Assembly: GCA_011375175.1 (NCBI GenBank)
Contig: DRME01000097.1
Span: forward strand, 1-32,746
Reading direction: 5' to 3'
Source: Deltaproteobacteria bacterium
GTDB lineage: Bacteria > Desulfobacterota > GWC2-55-46 > DRME01
Length of the DNA: 32,746 bases
The position numbers were made by a program, and so were the translations under genes. Shown here piece by piece: positions 16,907-24,858 of the stretch (position 1 is its first letter; each line of letters starts with the position of its first letter). The notes beneath the pieces were generated by a model, which did no database searches, was not told the DNA's origin, and worked only from the letters and a program-made list of their open reading frames with translations.

Positions 16907-18000
16907 GACGGGGCGTCTTCCAGCGGGCTCGTCCCGTCACCGTCGCCGCGGCCGGCCCGCTCCTCCCCGAGCCAGCACTTGGGGTCGGAGGCGAGGTAGT
17001 TGCCCGTCATCTGGTAGGCGTTGCCGCGACAGCCGTAGCAGTCGGGACTCAGCTCGCAGGTGCCGCAGGGGCCCTCGATCTTGCTGTGGATGTTGCGCAG
17101 GTCCTGGATCACGCGGCTCGTGCGCAGTATCTCGGCAAGGGGCTGGCTCCGCACGTTGCCCACGAATATGTCGATGCCCGTGCATGGCTGGACATAGCCC
17201 TGGGAGTTGACGAGCGTGGAGTAGAGATGGCGCCTGCAGGTGAAGGAGGCTATGGTGGGGTGGGGGTTCCAGTCTATGGAGAACTCCTCGTTGTCTATGC
17301 GCCGCAGCCTCTCGAAGACGCGCTTTATCTCGCCGTTGTCCACGAGGAGTTCGCCGTGCTCGCGGGCCCGGCCCTGGAGGGTGAGTATCTCGAAATAGGG
17401 GACGACCCCCCTGCGCCGCGCCCAGCGCCACATCTCGGGCACCTCATCGATGTTCTGCCTCACTATCACCGTCTGGATTCCCATCTGCCGGGACGGGGCC
17501 GGATAGCCGGCGGCGAAGAGATTCTCGATGGCGCCGCGGATCCTGTCGTAGGCCCCTTCCACGCCCGCCAGGCTGTCCTGGATGCGTGGCGAGAAGCTGT
17601 TGTGCTTCACCACGACCGTGACGCCCCGGCCGGCCAGAAAGCGCGCGAGCTCGGCGGTGAGCAGGAGTCCGTTGGTGAAGAGCGACTGGTCAAGCCCCCT
17701 GGAGCGTATGTAGTCGATCACCTCCGGCAGCCGCCCGTAGAGCAGGGGCTCGCCGCCGCCGAGAAGTATGATCTTCTTTGCGCCGAGACGGGCCGCCTGG
17801 TCTATGACCGAGCAGACCTCGTCGAAGTCGAGCTCGTCCTTGAGGGGCTCACCAGCCGACGAATAACAGTACAGGCACCGCAGATTGCACCTCTTGCTGA
17901 ACTCGAGCTCCAGCGAAAGGAGTCCTCCCCGCCTCAGCGTCTCTTCGATCTCGTCGTCCGTAAAGTCGAGTCCGTGGATGACCTCGTAGTTAAAGGACAT
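16891..18000 (-). CDS. Radical SAM/SPASM protein
   Basis: A protein of 369 residues. The radical-SAM motif CNLRCLYC gives C38, C42 and C45, and LLGGGEPLL follows. The C-terminal region has many cysteines (YVQPCTGID, GPCGTCELSPDCYGCRG, DPKCW, and a terminal CKYC), as expected for SPASM domains binding one or two extra clusters. SPASM enzymes often modify ribosomal peptides or act on protein partners; no precursor peptide is evident next to it. The start at 18000 is 2 bases after the stop of the adenylating enzyme gene. A longer frame upstream runs antisense-free but out of frame through that gene and is not coding. Confidence 0.87.
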   Translation of the reverse strand: MSFNYEVIHGLDFTDDEIEETLRRGGLLSLELEFSKRCNLRCLYCYSSAGEPLKDELDFDEVCSVIDQAARLGAKKIILLGGGEPLLYGRLPEVIDYIRSRGLDQSLFTNGLLLTAELARFLAGRGVTVVVKHNSFSPRIQDSLAGVEGAYDRIRGAIENLFAAGYPAPSRQMGIQTVIVRQNIDEVPEMWRWARRRGVVPYFEILTLQGRAREHGELLVDNGEIKRVFERLRRIDNEEFSIDWNPHPTIASFTCRRHLYSTLVNSQGYVQPCTGIDIFVGNVRSQPLAEILRTSRVIQDLRNIHSKIEGPCGTCELSPDCYGCRGNAYQMTGNYLASDPKCWLGEERAGRGDGDGTSPLEDAPSCKYC

Positions 18001-18002
18001 GT

Positions 18003-19310
18003 TTAAGGAGTACCCCCTTCCGGTCTTTTTTTCTCCCGCTTGTCCACGAAGGTAGCCTTCTTGCGCCGTCCGTCGAGGCAGAGAAGGGCCTCGACTTCCG
18101 GGGGGCTCATGATCACGATATCGGGCGTTACGCGCAGCACGGCCCTCAGCGTCGAGCGGAGCTCGTCGGCGAAGGCGTAGTCCTTTCGCTCGGAGCCGAC
18201 CCTCACGAGCACGCGGTCCGAGCCGTCGGCGGCGCTTCGCGCCTCTATCTGGAAGTTGACCACCCCGCTTACGCGAAGCAGCGCGTTCTCGAGGGCCGGA
18301 GGATAGACGGTCGTGCCCTTGACCTTGAGCTTCTGTCCGCGCCTCCCTATCACGGGCCCTATGCGCAGCGCGCGGTTGCCGCAGGGACAGTGACCTTCGA
18401 CGATGAAGCTCATGTCGCCGGTCCTGTACCTGACAAGCGGCATGCCCTCCACGCCGAGAGTGGTGAGCACGAGCTCGCCCGGCTCGCCCGGGCCGAGAAC
18501 GCGCCCCTCGTCGTCGACGACCTCGACGTGAACGAAGTCGGGATGGGCGTGGAAGCCCCTGTGTTCGGCGCACTCCGTGAAGGCCGTCTGGGCCTCGGTG
18601 ATGCCGTAGGTGGAGAAGGTCTCGCACCCCCATGCCTCCTCGACGAGCACGCCGAGGCGGTTGGAGCCGAAGTCCTCGTTCCTCACCGTCTCGCCTATGA
18701 GAAGGGCCTTGGGCACGAGCCCTTCGACGGCGATGCCGAGGCGGCGCGCCTCCGAGGCCATGTGTACGAGGAAGCTCGGCACGGCCACGACGGCGGCGGG
18801 CCGCAGGGATCGGAGGAGCTCGAGGTGGCGAAGCGGGGACTTGGGCCCGCAGCGCACGGCGGCGGCGCCGAGGCGGGCAAGGCCGCTGTGGTAGGCGAGC
18901 CCCGCGATGAAGAGGCTGTCCATGGTGACGGCCAGGTGGACCACATCGCCCTCGCCGAGCCCCATGCGCTCGAAGGAGCGCCTCTCGTTCTCGGCGAGCC
19001 TTTCGATGTCGGCCGCCGTCATGGCGAAGAAGAGAGGCTCCCCCGTCGTGCCGGTGGTGGAGACGATCTCCCTTACGGCCCGGCGCCCGGCGGCGAGGAA
19101 GTCCCAATTGGACCTCTCTATGTCCCCCCGTGTCGTGAGAGGGAGGCCTGGCAGGTCTTCGACCCCCCTGAAGGCGGCGGCGTCGATGCCGAGCCTTGCG
19201 AACCTCTCCCTGTAGAATGGAGAGGCCGCGGCTGCGTACCTGACCGCGGCCCTGAGCAGCTCGTTGTGGTCCCCCGGCGGCGAAACCCCGCCCCCGCTCT
19301 CTTCACTCAC
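18003..19310 (-). CDS. Phenylacetate-CoA-ligase-like AMP-forming enzyme
   Basis: A protein of 435 residues, the usual length for the phenylacetate-CoA ligase/coenzyme F390 synthetase group. It shows the AMP-binding loop STTGTTGEP (83-91), the adenine-contacting YGITEAQ, the ribose-binding RYRTGD, and a C-terminal subdomain with GRRGQKLKVKG. A CxCG pair (HCPCGNR) resembles the cysteine motif of this subgroup. It should adenylate an aromatic or other carboxylic acid and probably form a thioester. It overlaps the ketoacyl-synthase-like gene by eight bases and the SPASM gene follows directly. The substrate is unknown. Confidence 0.87.
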   Translation of the reverse strand: MSEESGGGVSPPGDHNELLRAAVRYAAAASPFYRERFARLGIDAAAFRGVEDLPGLPLTTRGDIERSNWDFLAAGRRAVREIVSTTGTTGEPLFFAMTAADIERLAENERRSFERMGLGEGDVVHLAVTMDSLFIAGLAYHSGLARLGAAAVRCGPKSPLRHLELLRSLRPAAVVAVPSFLVHMASEARRLGIAVEGLVPKALLIGETVRNEDFGSNRLGVLVEEAWGCETFSTYGITEAQTAFTECAEHRGFHAHPDFVHVEVVDDEGRVLGPGEPGELVLTTLGVEGMPLVRYRTGDMSFIVEGHCPCGNRALRIGPVIGRRGQKLKVKGTTVYPPALENALLRVSGVVNFQIEARSAADGSDRVLVRVGSERKDYAFADELRSTLRAVLRVTPDIVIMSPPEVEALLCLDGRRKKATFVDKREKKRPEGGTP

Positions 19311-20100
19311 CCTCGGTCTCTCCGCTTGCAGGTTCTCCGGCCGCGCCGTCCGGCCCCGGGAAGAGGCCGCTTCGCCGCCCGTCGATCTCCACGGTCACGC
19401 CGCGCCCGCTGTCGTCGCAAAACTCCATCAAGGCGCGGCCCCCTCCGCAGGCATCGAGGAAAGCCGCGAACGTCTCGCCCATGGCGCGGCAGAGCCTGCG
19501 GCCCTCCCCTCTTCTCTCCGCACCGCTCTCAAAGGCCCCTCTCAGACAGAGGGGGGCGCTGCGGGCCGACAGGAGCAGTGTAAGGGCGCTCCCCTCGGCG
19601 ACAGCCGCGCAGAGCACCCTGGCGGCGCGTCCCGTCTCAACGAGCATTCGGCCGTGAACCAGGGCCTTGAGAAACGACAGCGGGCCGCTCGTCACGGTAA
19701 GGCTCTCGCCGCGCAGGCCGTGGACGATTGACAGGCGCGCCGCCAGGGCGTTGGGGCTCGTATAGGGGAAGACAAGAGGGCTTGCGCCGAGGGGCCCCTC
19801 CTCCACCACCGCCGCGAAGTAGTCGGCCTTCCAGCCGTCCACGACCGTATCAACGGCGGCCACAAGGGCCGTGTCGTCGAGCCCGGCCCCCTCCCCCCCC
19901 TCGGCCCCCTGCAGACCGGCGGCCTCGATGGTCCGGCCCGCGCAGGCAACGAGCAGCGCCTCCTCGTCGAAGAGGGTCCTCACCGGCAGGGCCTCGACGG
20001 CCGAAGGGTCGTCGAGGAAGGCGACCCCCTCGATGGCCGGGGCCGGCCCGCCGGAGCCTCCACCTCCATCCCCTGAGCCGCGAAGGTCCGTCAGGCTCAC
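19303..20100 (-). CDS. Ketoacyl-synthase-like protein lacking active-site cysteine
   Basis: A protein of 265 residues resembling the N-terminal half of beta-ketoacyl synthases of the Ketoacyl-synt_2 type. The best stretch is [15 protein letters not shown] with [15 protein letters not shown] and [13 protein letters not shown] (about 110-153). The place where active enzymes carry TACSS reads VTSGPLS, so the nucleophilic cysteine is missing, and the C-terminal histidine half is absent. It may be a chain-length-factor-like or scaffold subunit. The N-terminus is glycine-rich. Its ATG overlaps the preceding stop by four bases and its end overlaps the next start by eight. Confidence 0.65.
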   Translation of the reverse strand: MSLTDLRGSGDGGGGSGGPAPAIEGVAFLDDPSAVEALPVRTLFDEEALLVACAGRTIEAAGLQGAEGGEGAGLDDTALVAAVDTVVDGWKADYFAAVVEEGPLGASPLVFPYTSPNALAARLSIVHGLRGESLTVTSGPLSFLKALVHGRMLVETGRAARVLCAAVAEGSALTLLLSARSAPLCLRGAFESGAERRGEGRRLCRAMGETFAAFLDACGGGRALMEFCDDSGRGVTVEIDGRRSGLFPGPDGAAGEPASGETEGE

Positions 20101-21476
20101 CGGCCGTGTTCCTCCACCTCGTCCTCTGAAGGGACGACTATCCAGGTCTTTTCGAGCGAAAACCTCATGGCGAGCTCGTTGGCGACCCTGCGGGCCTGCT
20201 CCCCGCTCGGAAAGAATCCGACCCGCACCCTGTAGAGCGTATCTCCGTCGTATAGGAGCTCCGTTATGTATGCGTTGAAGCCGGCGCGCTCGACGAGGGC
20301 GGCAAGGCCCTCCGCGTCGGCGCGCGTGCCGTAGGTGGCGAGGTTGACGGCCCAGGGCCGGGCCGCGGCCTCATCCTCTTCGTCGGCGGCCTCCTCGCCG
20401 CCATTTATGATGACGATGCGCCCCTTGCGAGCCTCCTGCTCCTGCGCCCCCGGACTCTCCCGGGGTCCGCCCTGCTCCTGCGCCGGGGCCTCGACCTCGA
20501 CCTTCCTGCCGGTGATCGCCTCAACGGCCCCGGCGGCCTCGACCCTCACCCAGGGGTCGGGGTCGGCGAGCGCCGCCTCCAGGGCGTCCGCGGCCCTGCG
20601 GGCCTTGAGCGAACCCAGGGCCCTGGCGGCCTCGCGGCGCACGAAGGGCTCGGCGTCGTCCTTCAGGGCCTTCACAAGGGCATCGACGGCCGCCTCGCCG
20701 CCCACCACGCCGAGCCTGCGGGCGGCGTCGGCGCGCCTGTGCCACTGCTCCCCGGCGTCGAGAAGCGTCTTTACGTCACCGGACGCCTTGTAGCCGGGCT
20801 CATAGACCGGAGCGAGCCAGAAGGGCACGGAGCGGCGGCGCCTCTTTCCGTCCGTCCCGGCGGCGGGCTTTTCCGCGGGCTTCGCCGCCCTTGCCGTCGC
20901 CTTCTTTTCGGGAGGAGCGGCCCGCGGCCTCTTCTTCCCGGCCCCCGCGGCGGCCGTCCCGCCGACCTCCACGCCGAGCAGCGAGAGCGAGTTGCGGGCG
21001 GCTGCGGCCACGATCGCCACCTCCACCTCCTCGCCGTCCACCACGTCGGGCGCCGTCTCGTCGTCCTTGAGGGCGGCGCGCAGCGCATCGACGGCCCTCG
21101 CATCACCGATGCGGCCCAGCGACTCGGCGGCCTCGGCCCGCACATAGACGTTCTCGTCCGTTGAGAGCGCCTCGATAAGGGGCTCGACGGCCAGGGGGTC
21201 TCCTATGGCTCCCAGTGCGTAGGCCGCGTTCTGGCGTACCTTCCAGTGGTCGTCCACCTTGAGGGCCATGGCCAGCGGCTCCACCGCGGCCGGCCCGGCC
21301 CCGGCAAGCCTCTTGGCGGCCTCGGCCCTCTCGCCCCAGGAGCGCTCCATGTCCTCGAGCACGAGTACATCGTCCGCCAGCTTCTCGTCGACCGCCTGCG
21401 ACGGCGACGGCGCAAAGGACGCAAGGCAGAGGAAAAAGAGCAGCGGCGCGGCCGGCGGGTATCGTCCAGAGGCCAT
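20097..21476 (-). CDS. Secreted HEAT-repeat protein with SPOR domain
   Basis: A protein of 459 residues. An N-terminal signal peptide (hydrophobic [12 protein letters not shown], ending near SQA) directs it to the periplasm. HEAT or PBS-lyase-type helical repeats follow in two blocks (about 40-140 and 240-325; for example [25 protein letters not shown] shortened units). A lysine/alanine/proline-rich linker separates the blocks. The last 80 residues form a SPOR domain ([20 protein letters not shown], then YRVRVGFF), which binds peptidoglycan lacking stem peptides. The start at 21476 has GGGGAGGG seven bases upstream; the ATG at 21497 lacks one. It heads the five-gene operon, with a 4-base overlap to the next gene. 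Confidence 0.8.
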   Translation of the reverse strand: MASGRYPPAAPLLFFLCLASFAPSPSQAVDEKLADDVLVLEDMERSWGERAEAAKRLAGAGPAAVEPLAMALKVDDHWKVRQNAAYALGAIGDPLAVEPLIEALSTDENVYVRAEAAESLGRIGDARAVDALRAALKDDETAPDVVDGEEVEVAIVAAAARNSLSLLGVEVGGTAAAGAGKKRPRAAPPEKKATARAAKPAEKPAAGTDGKRRRRSVPFWLAPVYEPGYKASGDVKTLLDAGEQWHRRADAARRLGVVGGEAAVDALVKALKDDAEPFVRREAARALGSLKARRAADALEAALADPDPWVRVEAAGAVEAITGRKVEVEAPAQEQGGPRESPGAQEQEARKGRIVIINGGEEAADEEDEAAARPWAVNLATYGTRADAEGLAALVERAGFNAYITELLYDGDTLYRVRVGFFPSGEQARRVANELAMRFSLEKTWIVVPSEDEVEEHGR

Positions 21477-21725
21477 AAGCCCTCCCCATCTATTCATCGA
21501 AAGAAACGGCGCCCGAGGCGCCGCCGCGCGGCGGCGAAGACCGCATCGCGGGGCCCCTTTCGATTTTAAGCCATATCACGTCATAAATCGAGTCTTTTTA
21601 CGCCGCAAGCGCCGCCTCCCAGGGGCGCCTCCGCCCTCGGCATGGCTCACCGCCGGCCGCTGCCGGACCGTGCCGGCCTCACCGCGCGCCCCCGCCCGGT
21701 GCGGCCCGGGCAGGCTTCCACCACG

Positions 21726-22334
21726 TCACGCCGGGCGTTCGAGTATACAGAAGAGCGCCAGCGGCTCGTGGTCGAGCGTGCCCCTGAAGGACGACTCCCT
21801 GACGGAGAGCACCTCGAGGGAACCCTCGAAGATATCCCGTATCATCTCGGCCGTGAACCGGTACGGCCCGCCCTCGACGGTCGTCTCGGCGGTGCTGAAG
21901 GTCTTGAGAAATAGCAGGCCCCTGGGCCGCAAGAGGCGGCGCACGGTGCGCACGTACACCGGGCGGTCGTCGGGGGCGATGACGTGGAAGCATCCCCTGT
22001 CGAAGACCATGTCGAAAGGACCGCAGAGGGACGAACCGCAGATGTCGTCGACGGCGAAACGGACGTCCACGCCCTCGGCCCCGGCCAGCTCCGCCGCCTT
22101 GCGCACCGCGGCGGCCGATATGTCGGCGGCCGTCACGCGGAAACCCCTCTTTGCGAGGGCCACGGCCTGGGTGCCGGGTCCGGCGCCGAGATCGAGCACG
22201 TCGCCGCCTTCGATACCGAGCTCGTCGAGCGCCGCCGCCAGGTCGTGGTCGAGCTCGCGGTGGAACCACGGCATCCGCTCCACGGCCTCTTCTTCATAGT
22301 ATGTATGCCAGTCGACGAAACGGCGCTTACTCAC
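21726..22334 (-). CDS. Class I SAM-dependent methyltransferase
   Basis: A protein of 202 residues with a standard Rossmann methyltransferase fold. Motif I is VLDLGAGPGTQA (46-57), the acidic end of strand 2 is AADIS, motif II is FDMVFDRGCFHV, and the post-motif LLRPRGLLFLKTFS matches motif III. The N-terminal WHTYYEEE and the DRGCFH feature resemble small thiol or metalloid methyltransferases. The substrate cannot be told. It stands apart from its neighbours: about 250 bases separate it from the SPOR gene, and repeat cluster R2 lies upstream. Confidence 0.85.
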   Translation of the reverse strand: MSKRRFVDWHTYYEEEAVERMPWFHRELDHDLAAALDELGIEGGDVLDLGAGPGTQAVALAKRGFRVTAADISAAAVRKAAELAGAEGVDVRFAVDDICGSSLCGPFDMVFDRGCFHVIAPDDRPVYVRTVRRLLRPRGLLFLKTFSTAETTVEGGPYRFTAEMIRDIFEGSLEVLSVRESSFRGTLDHEPLALFCILERPA

Positions 22335-22440
22335 AGTGAGGGCTCCCGCTGCCCGGCAAGAGACTTTCGATCCCCTTCGGCTCCCCTGTCTTGCGGAGCA
22401 GGGAGCTTACTTACTTGGGACAGCTCTGATTTATTGCACT

Positions 22441-22487
22441 GAGGGAACCTTTTTGTAAAGGGTCACAGACCCACGTTTCCCCCAGGG
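22441..22487 (+). repeat. Repeat cluster R2: A/C hybrid hairpin
   Basis: The left half (gagggaacctttttgtaaa) is module A; the right half (acgtttccccca) is module C. Between them is the small inner hairpin gggtcacagaccc. The arms pair only partly, so this looks like a recombinant of two modules. The flanking ctgatttattgcact is the unit that precedes module A at 32402-32425 and, inverted, follows it at 24837-24857. Confidence 0.75.
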
Positions 22488-22528
22488 TAATCGAAGGGGG
22501 CGTCTTGTCCGCGCCGGCTGCCTCGGCG

Positions 22529-22602
22529 GGCTGCACCGGGGGTTCGGGCCGCAAAGGCGTAAAACAATCCCGCCTGGCGCGGGCCGAACCCCCGGTGCAG
22601 CC
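22529..22602 (+). repeat. Repeat module D, copy 2
   Basis: Bases 22529-22546 pair perfectly with 22585-22602 (18 bp). The 38 nt head (22547-22584) carries CGCAAAGGCGTAAAACAAT and CCCGCCTGGCGCGGGC. The stem differs from copies 1 and 3 and partly resembles copy 4. It is followed by CCGAATAACATACGATGGGG (22609 on), a unit also found after copy 4. Confidence 0.9.
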
Positions 22603-22629
22603 GAATATCCGAATAACATACGATGGGGC

Positions 22630-22672
22630 GGGGGAAAACGTGGGCCTGTGGCCCTTCTCCAGAAAGTTCCCC
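22630..22672 (+). repeat. Repeat module C with inner hairpin
   Basis: Arms ggggaaaac and agaaagttcccc enclose the inner hairpin tgggcctgtggccc. It is the same type as 30961-31008 and 31132-31179. It lies 20 bases downstream of the sdhE stop codon (reverse strand), where it could protect or end the operon transcript. Confidence 0.8.
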
Positions 22673-22691
22673 ATAGGGTAATCAAAGACCC

Positions 22692-23570
22692 TCACCCCAG
22701 GACCTTCTCCGGTGTAACGAGGTGGCGCGAGAGTCCGAGCAGCTCCGCTCCCATGCCCAGGGCCAGCCCCACGAGCTGGGCCACGTGGAAGACGGGCAGC
22801 CCCAGGCGCTGGCCCGCCTTCTTTTCGGCCATGTTCTGGTAGTTGTCGAGGTTTATGTGGCAGAAGGGACAGGGCGTGACCATGCAGTGGGCGCCCATGA
22901 GCTTTGCGTCCTGGAGGCGTCTTGCCGTCATGTCCAGGGCCATCTCCTCGGCCACCAGGTCGACCTGAAAGCCGCAACAGCGGGTTCTGCCCGAATACTC
23001 CACGGGCTCGGCGCCGACGCACCTTATGACCGACTCGAGGGAGGCCGGGTCCTGGGGGTCGTCGAAGCCGAGCGCTGAAGAGGGCCTCAGGCTGTGGCAG
23101 CCGTAAAAGGGGGCCACCCTGAGCCAATCAAGGGGCCTCACCACCTTCTCGCCGAGGGCATGGAGCCCGTAGTCCTCTATGAGCACCCAGTGGAGAAGCT
23201 TCACCTCCACGCCGCCCGAATAGCGCAGGCCCGTCTTTCCGAGCGTCGAGTTGACCCGTTCCAGGAGCGCCCGGTCCGAGCGCAACTCGGCCTCGGCCGT
23301 GCGCATGACCATGAGGCACGTCGAGCATATGGTCAGGATGTCGAGCTCCATCTCCTCGGCCTGGGCGAGGATCCTCGCATTCAGGGTGAGCGAGAGCTCG
23401 CGATCGTAGTCGGTGAGCAGTCCGGCGCCGCAGCAGTTGGCCCTGGGCATGTCGTAGAGGGTGATGCCGAGGGCCTTGGCCACCCGCCGCGTCGTCTCGT
23501 TGGCCTCCTTGGTTATCTCCTGCGAGGCGCATCCCGGATAATAAGCATACCTGAGCTTCGACACGCTCAC
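22692..23570 (-). CDS. sdhE: Succinate dehydrogenase/fumarate reductase CCG-domain subunit (SdhE/HdrB-like)
   Basis: A protein of 292 residues with two CCG domains like HdrB of heterodisulfide reductase. The first is C14 ... C46-C47 ... C82/C85 (YYPGCAS, ANCCGAG, CSTC). The second is C158 ... C198-C199 ... C234/C237 (YGCHS, RCCGF, CPFC). Such domains bind non-cubane iron-sulfur clusters. In non-classical (type E) succinate:quinone reductases this subunit replaces the haem-containing membrane anchor and passes electrons to quinone or another carrier. No membrane helix is seen. The GTG start at 23570 shares four bases with the sdhB stop, so the two are coupled. It is not the flavinylation factor also named SdhE. 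Confidence 0.88.
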   Translation of the reverse strand: MSVSKLRYAYYPGCASQEITKEANETTRRVAKALGITLYDMPRANCCGAGLLTDYDRELSLTLNARILAQAEEMELDILTICSTCLMVMRTAEAELRSDRALLERVNSTLGKTGLRYSGGVEVKLLHWVLIEDYGLHALGEKVVRPLDWLRVAPFYGCHSLRPSSALGFDDPQDPASLESVIRCVGAEPVEYSGRTRCCGFQVDLVAEEMALDMTARRLQDAKLMGAHCMVTPCPFCHINLDNYQNMAEKKAGQRLGLPVFHVAQLVGLALGMGAELLGLSRHLVTPEKVLG

Positions 23571-24526
23571 TCCCCCCTCTTCTTCGCCTCCACGGCCTTG
23601 CATATGGCCCTCACCTCGTCTATGCCCTCTATGGCGGGGAAGATGATGGGGTGGGGCATCTTGCCGTGAAGCTCCATCTTGAGGCCGAAGGGTATCATGC
23701 CCAGCGAGCGCAGAAACCCGAGGGTCTTGAACGTCATGGCCGCCTCGTCGAGCCTGCCCACGCGCCTTACCGAGTCCACGAGGGCCTCGACGTGCCTCGC
23801 CCCCTCGTTCTCCGTTATGCCGTACTCCATGGCCCTGGCCCGAAGCTCCTCTATGGCCCGGAGCGGCGAGACCTCCTTGGGGCAGTACTCGGTGCAGTGG
23901 TAACAGCGCACGCAGTCCCACATGCCGTGCTCCTCGCTCAGGCGCTCAAGGCGCCGCTCGGCGTTGGCGTCGCGCACGTCTCCCACGAAACGCCATGCCT
24001 TGGCCAGCGCCGACGGTCCTATGTAGCGCTCGTCCACCTCGGTGGCGTTGCACGAGGCGTTGCAACTGCCGCACATGATGCACCGCTGCGAGGCGTCGAT
24101 CCTCGCGGCCTCGTCCCTCGATATGCTCCAGCCGCCCTCGGGCGGCTCGCCCCCGGAGGTGAGGTAGGGGGAGACCTTCTCGATCTTCTTCCAGAAGGGG
24201 TCCATATCGACGACGAGGTCCTTTATGACCTTGAAGTTGCCCAACGGCTCGAGGATCACCTCCCCGCGCTTCCTGTACTCCGCGGCGAGCTGCGTGCGGC
24301 AGGCGAGCTTGGGAAAGCCGTTTATGTTCATGGCGCAGGAGCCGCATATGGCGCTGCGGCAGGAACGGCGGAACGAGAGGGTGGGGTCGTCCTCGTCGGC
24401 GATCTTCAGCAGCGCCTCCAGCACCGTCATCCCCTCGGCGACCTCGACCGTGTAGGCCTGGATATAGGTGTCGTACCGGTCGGCCGAGAGCGGGTCGCAA
24501 CGGCGTATCTTTATCTTTATCTTCAT
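23567..24526 (-). CDS. sdhB: Succinate dehydrogenase/fumarate reductase iron-sulfur subunit
   Basis: A protein of 319 residues, longer than classical SdhB (about 240) because of a C-terminal helical extension. The [2Fe-2S] ligands are C56, C61, C64 and C76 (SCRSAICGSC ... ACRT). The first [4Fe-4S] motif is C149, C152, C155, C159. The third is CVRCYHCTEYCP (C205, C208, C211, C215). Classical enzymes lack a cysteine at the C208 position and carry [3Fe-4S] there, so this subunit probably has a second [4Fe-4S], the hallmark of type E enzymes with an SdhE partner. It is separated from sdhA by a 330-base repeat cluster and overlaps sdhE by four bases. AGAGAAGG abuts the start codon closely. Confidence 0.93.
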   Translation of the reverse strand: MKIKIKIRRCDPLSADRYDTYIQAYTVEVAEGMTVLEALLKIADEDDPTLSFRRSCRSAICGSCAMNINGFPKLACRTQLAAEYRKRGEVILEPLGNFKVIKDLVVDMDPFWKKIEKVSPYLTSGGEPPEGGWSISRDEAARIDASQRCIMCGSCNASCNATEVDERYIGPSALAKAWRFVGDVRDANAERRLERLSEEHGMWDCVRCYHCTEYCPKEVSPLRAIEELRARAMEYGITENEGARHVEALVDSVRRVGRLDEAAMTFKTLGFLRSLGMIPFGLKMELHGKMPHPIIFPAIEGIDEVRAICKAVEAKKRGE

Positions 24527-24546
24527 CCTTCTCTCTTAGGGGTATA

Positions 24547-24630
24547 GGCGGCGGCCCACGGCAGGCTCGGCCCGCGCCAGGCGGGGTCTGTTTACGCCTT
24601 TGCGGCCCGAGCCTGCCGTGGGCCGCCGCC
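24547..24630 (-). repeat. Repeat module D, copy 3 (inverted)
   Basis: Bases 24547-24569 pair perfectly with 24608-24630, the longest stem of the four (23 bp). The 38 nt head, read on the reverse strand, has CGCAAAGGCGTAAACAGAC and CCCGCCTGGCGCGGGC. The element is in the opposite orientation to the other three copies. It lies 20 bases before the sdhB start on the sdh transcript, so a strong mRNA hairpin would stand right upstream of the ribosome site. Confidence 0.9.
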
Positions 24631-24646
24631 CGGGGCGTCAATTACC

Positions 24647-24836
24647 CTGGGGGAAACTTTCTGTAGAAGGGCCATAGGCCCACGTTCCCCCCAGACCCCC
24701 TTCAAAGACTTTTAATTCCCTGCGGTTCATCCCGATTTTGCAAGCAAAATCGGGATGAACCGCAGGGCGTTAAAAGTTTTTGGAGGGAGTCTGAGGGAAC
24801 CGTGGGTCTGTGACCCTTTTACAAAAAGGTTCCCTC
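24647..24836 (-). repeat. Repeat cluster R3: modules C, B, A in inverted order
   Basis: Module C with inner hairpin is at 24647-24694, module B at 24718-24767 (perfect 24 bp stem), and module A with inner hairpin at 24793-24836. This is the mirror image of the A-B-C order in clusters R1 and R4. Module B here has TTCAT where R1 has ATCAC, and the opposite arm carries the matching changes. The cluster sits between sdhA and sdhB within an otherwise functional transcription unit. Confidence 0.9.
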
Positions 24837-24858
24837 AGTGCAATAAATCGGAGTTTCC

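Noticed and set aside
15302-16999. A 565-codon forward frame opposite the B12 radical SAM gene
   Set aside because: It is an antisense shadow; the reverse strand has the intact CxxxCxxC motif and coupled starts.
22501-22680. Small protein-coding frames through the repeat cluster
   Set aside because: Frames such as 22431-22685 run through hairpins D and C, and similar peptides arise at each repeat copy because the DNA repeats.
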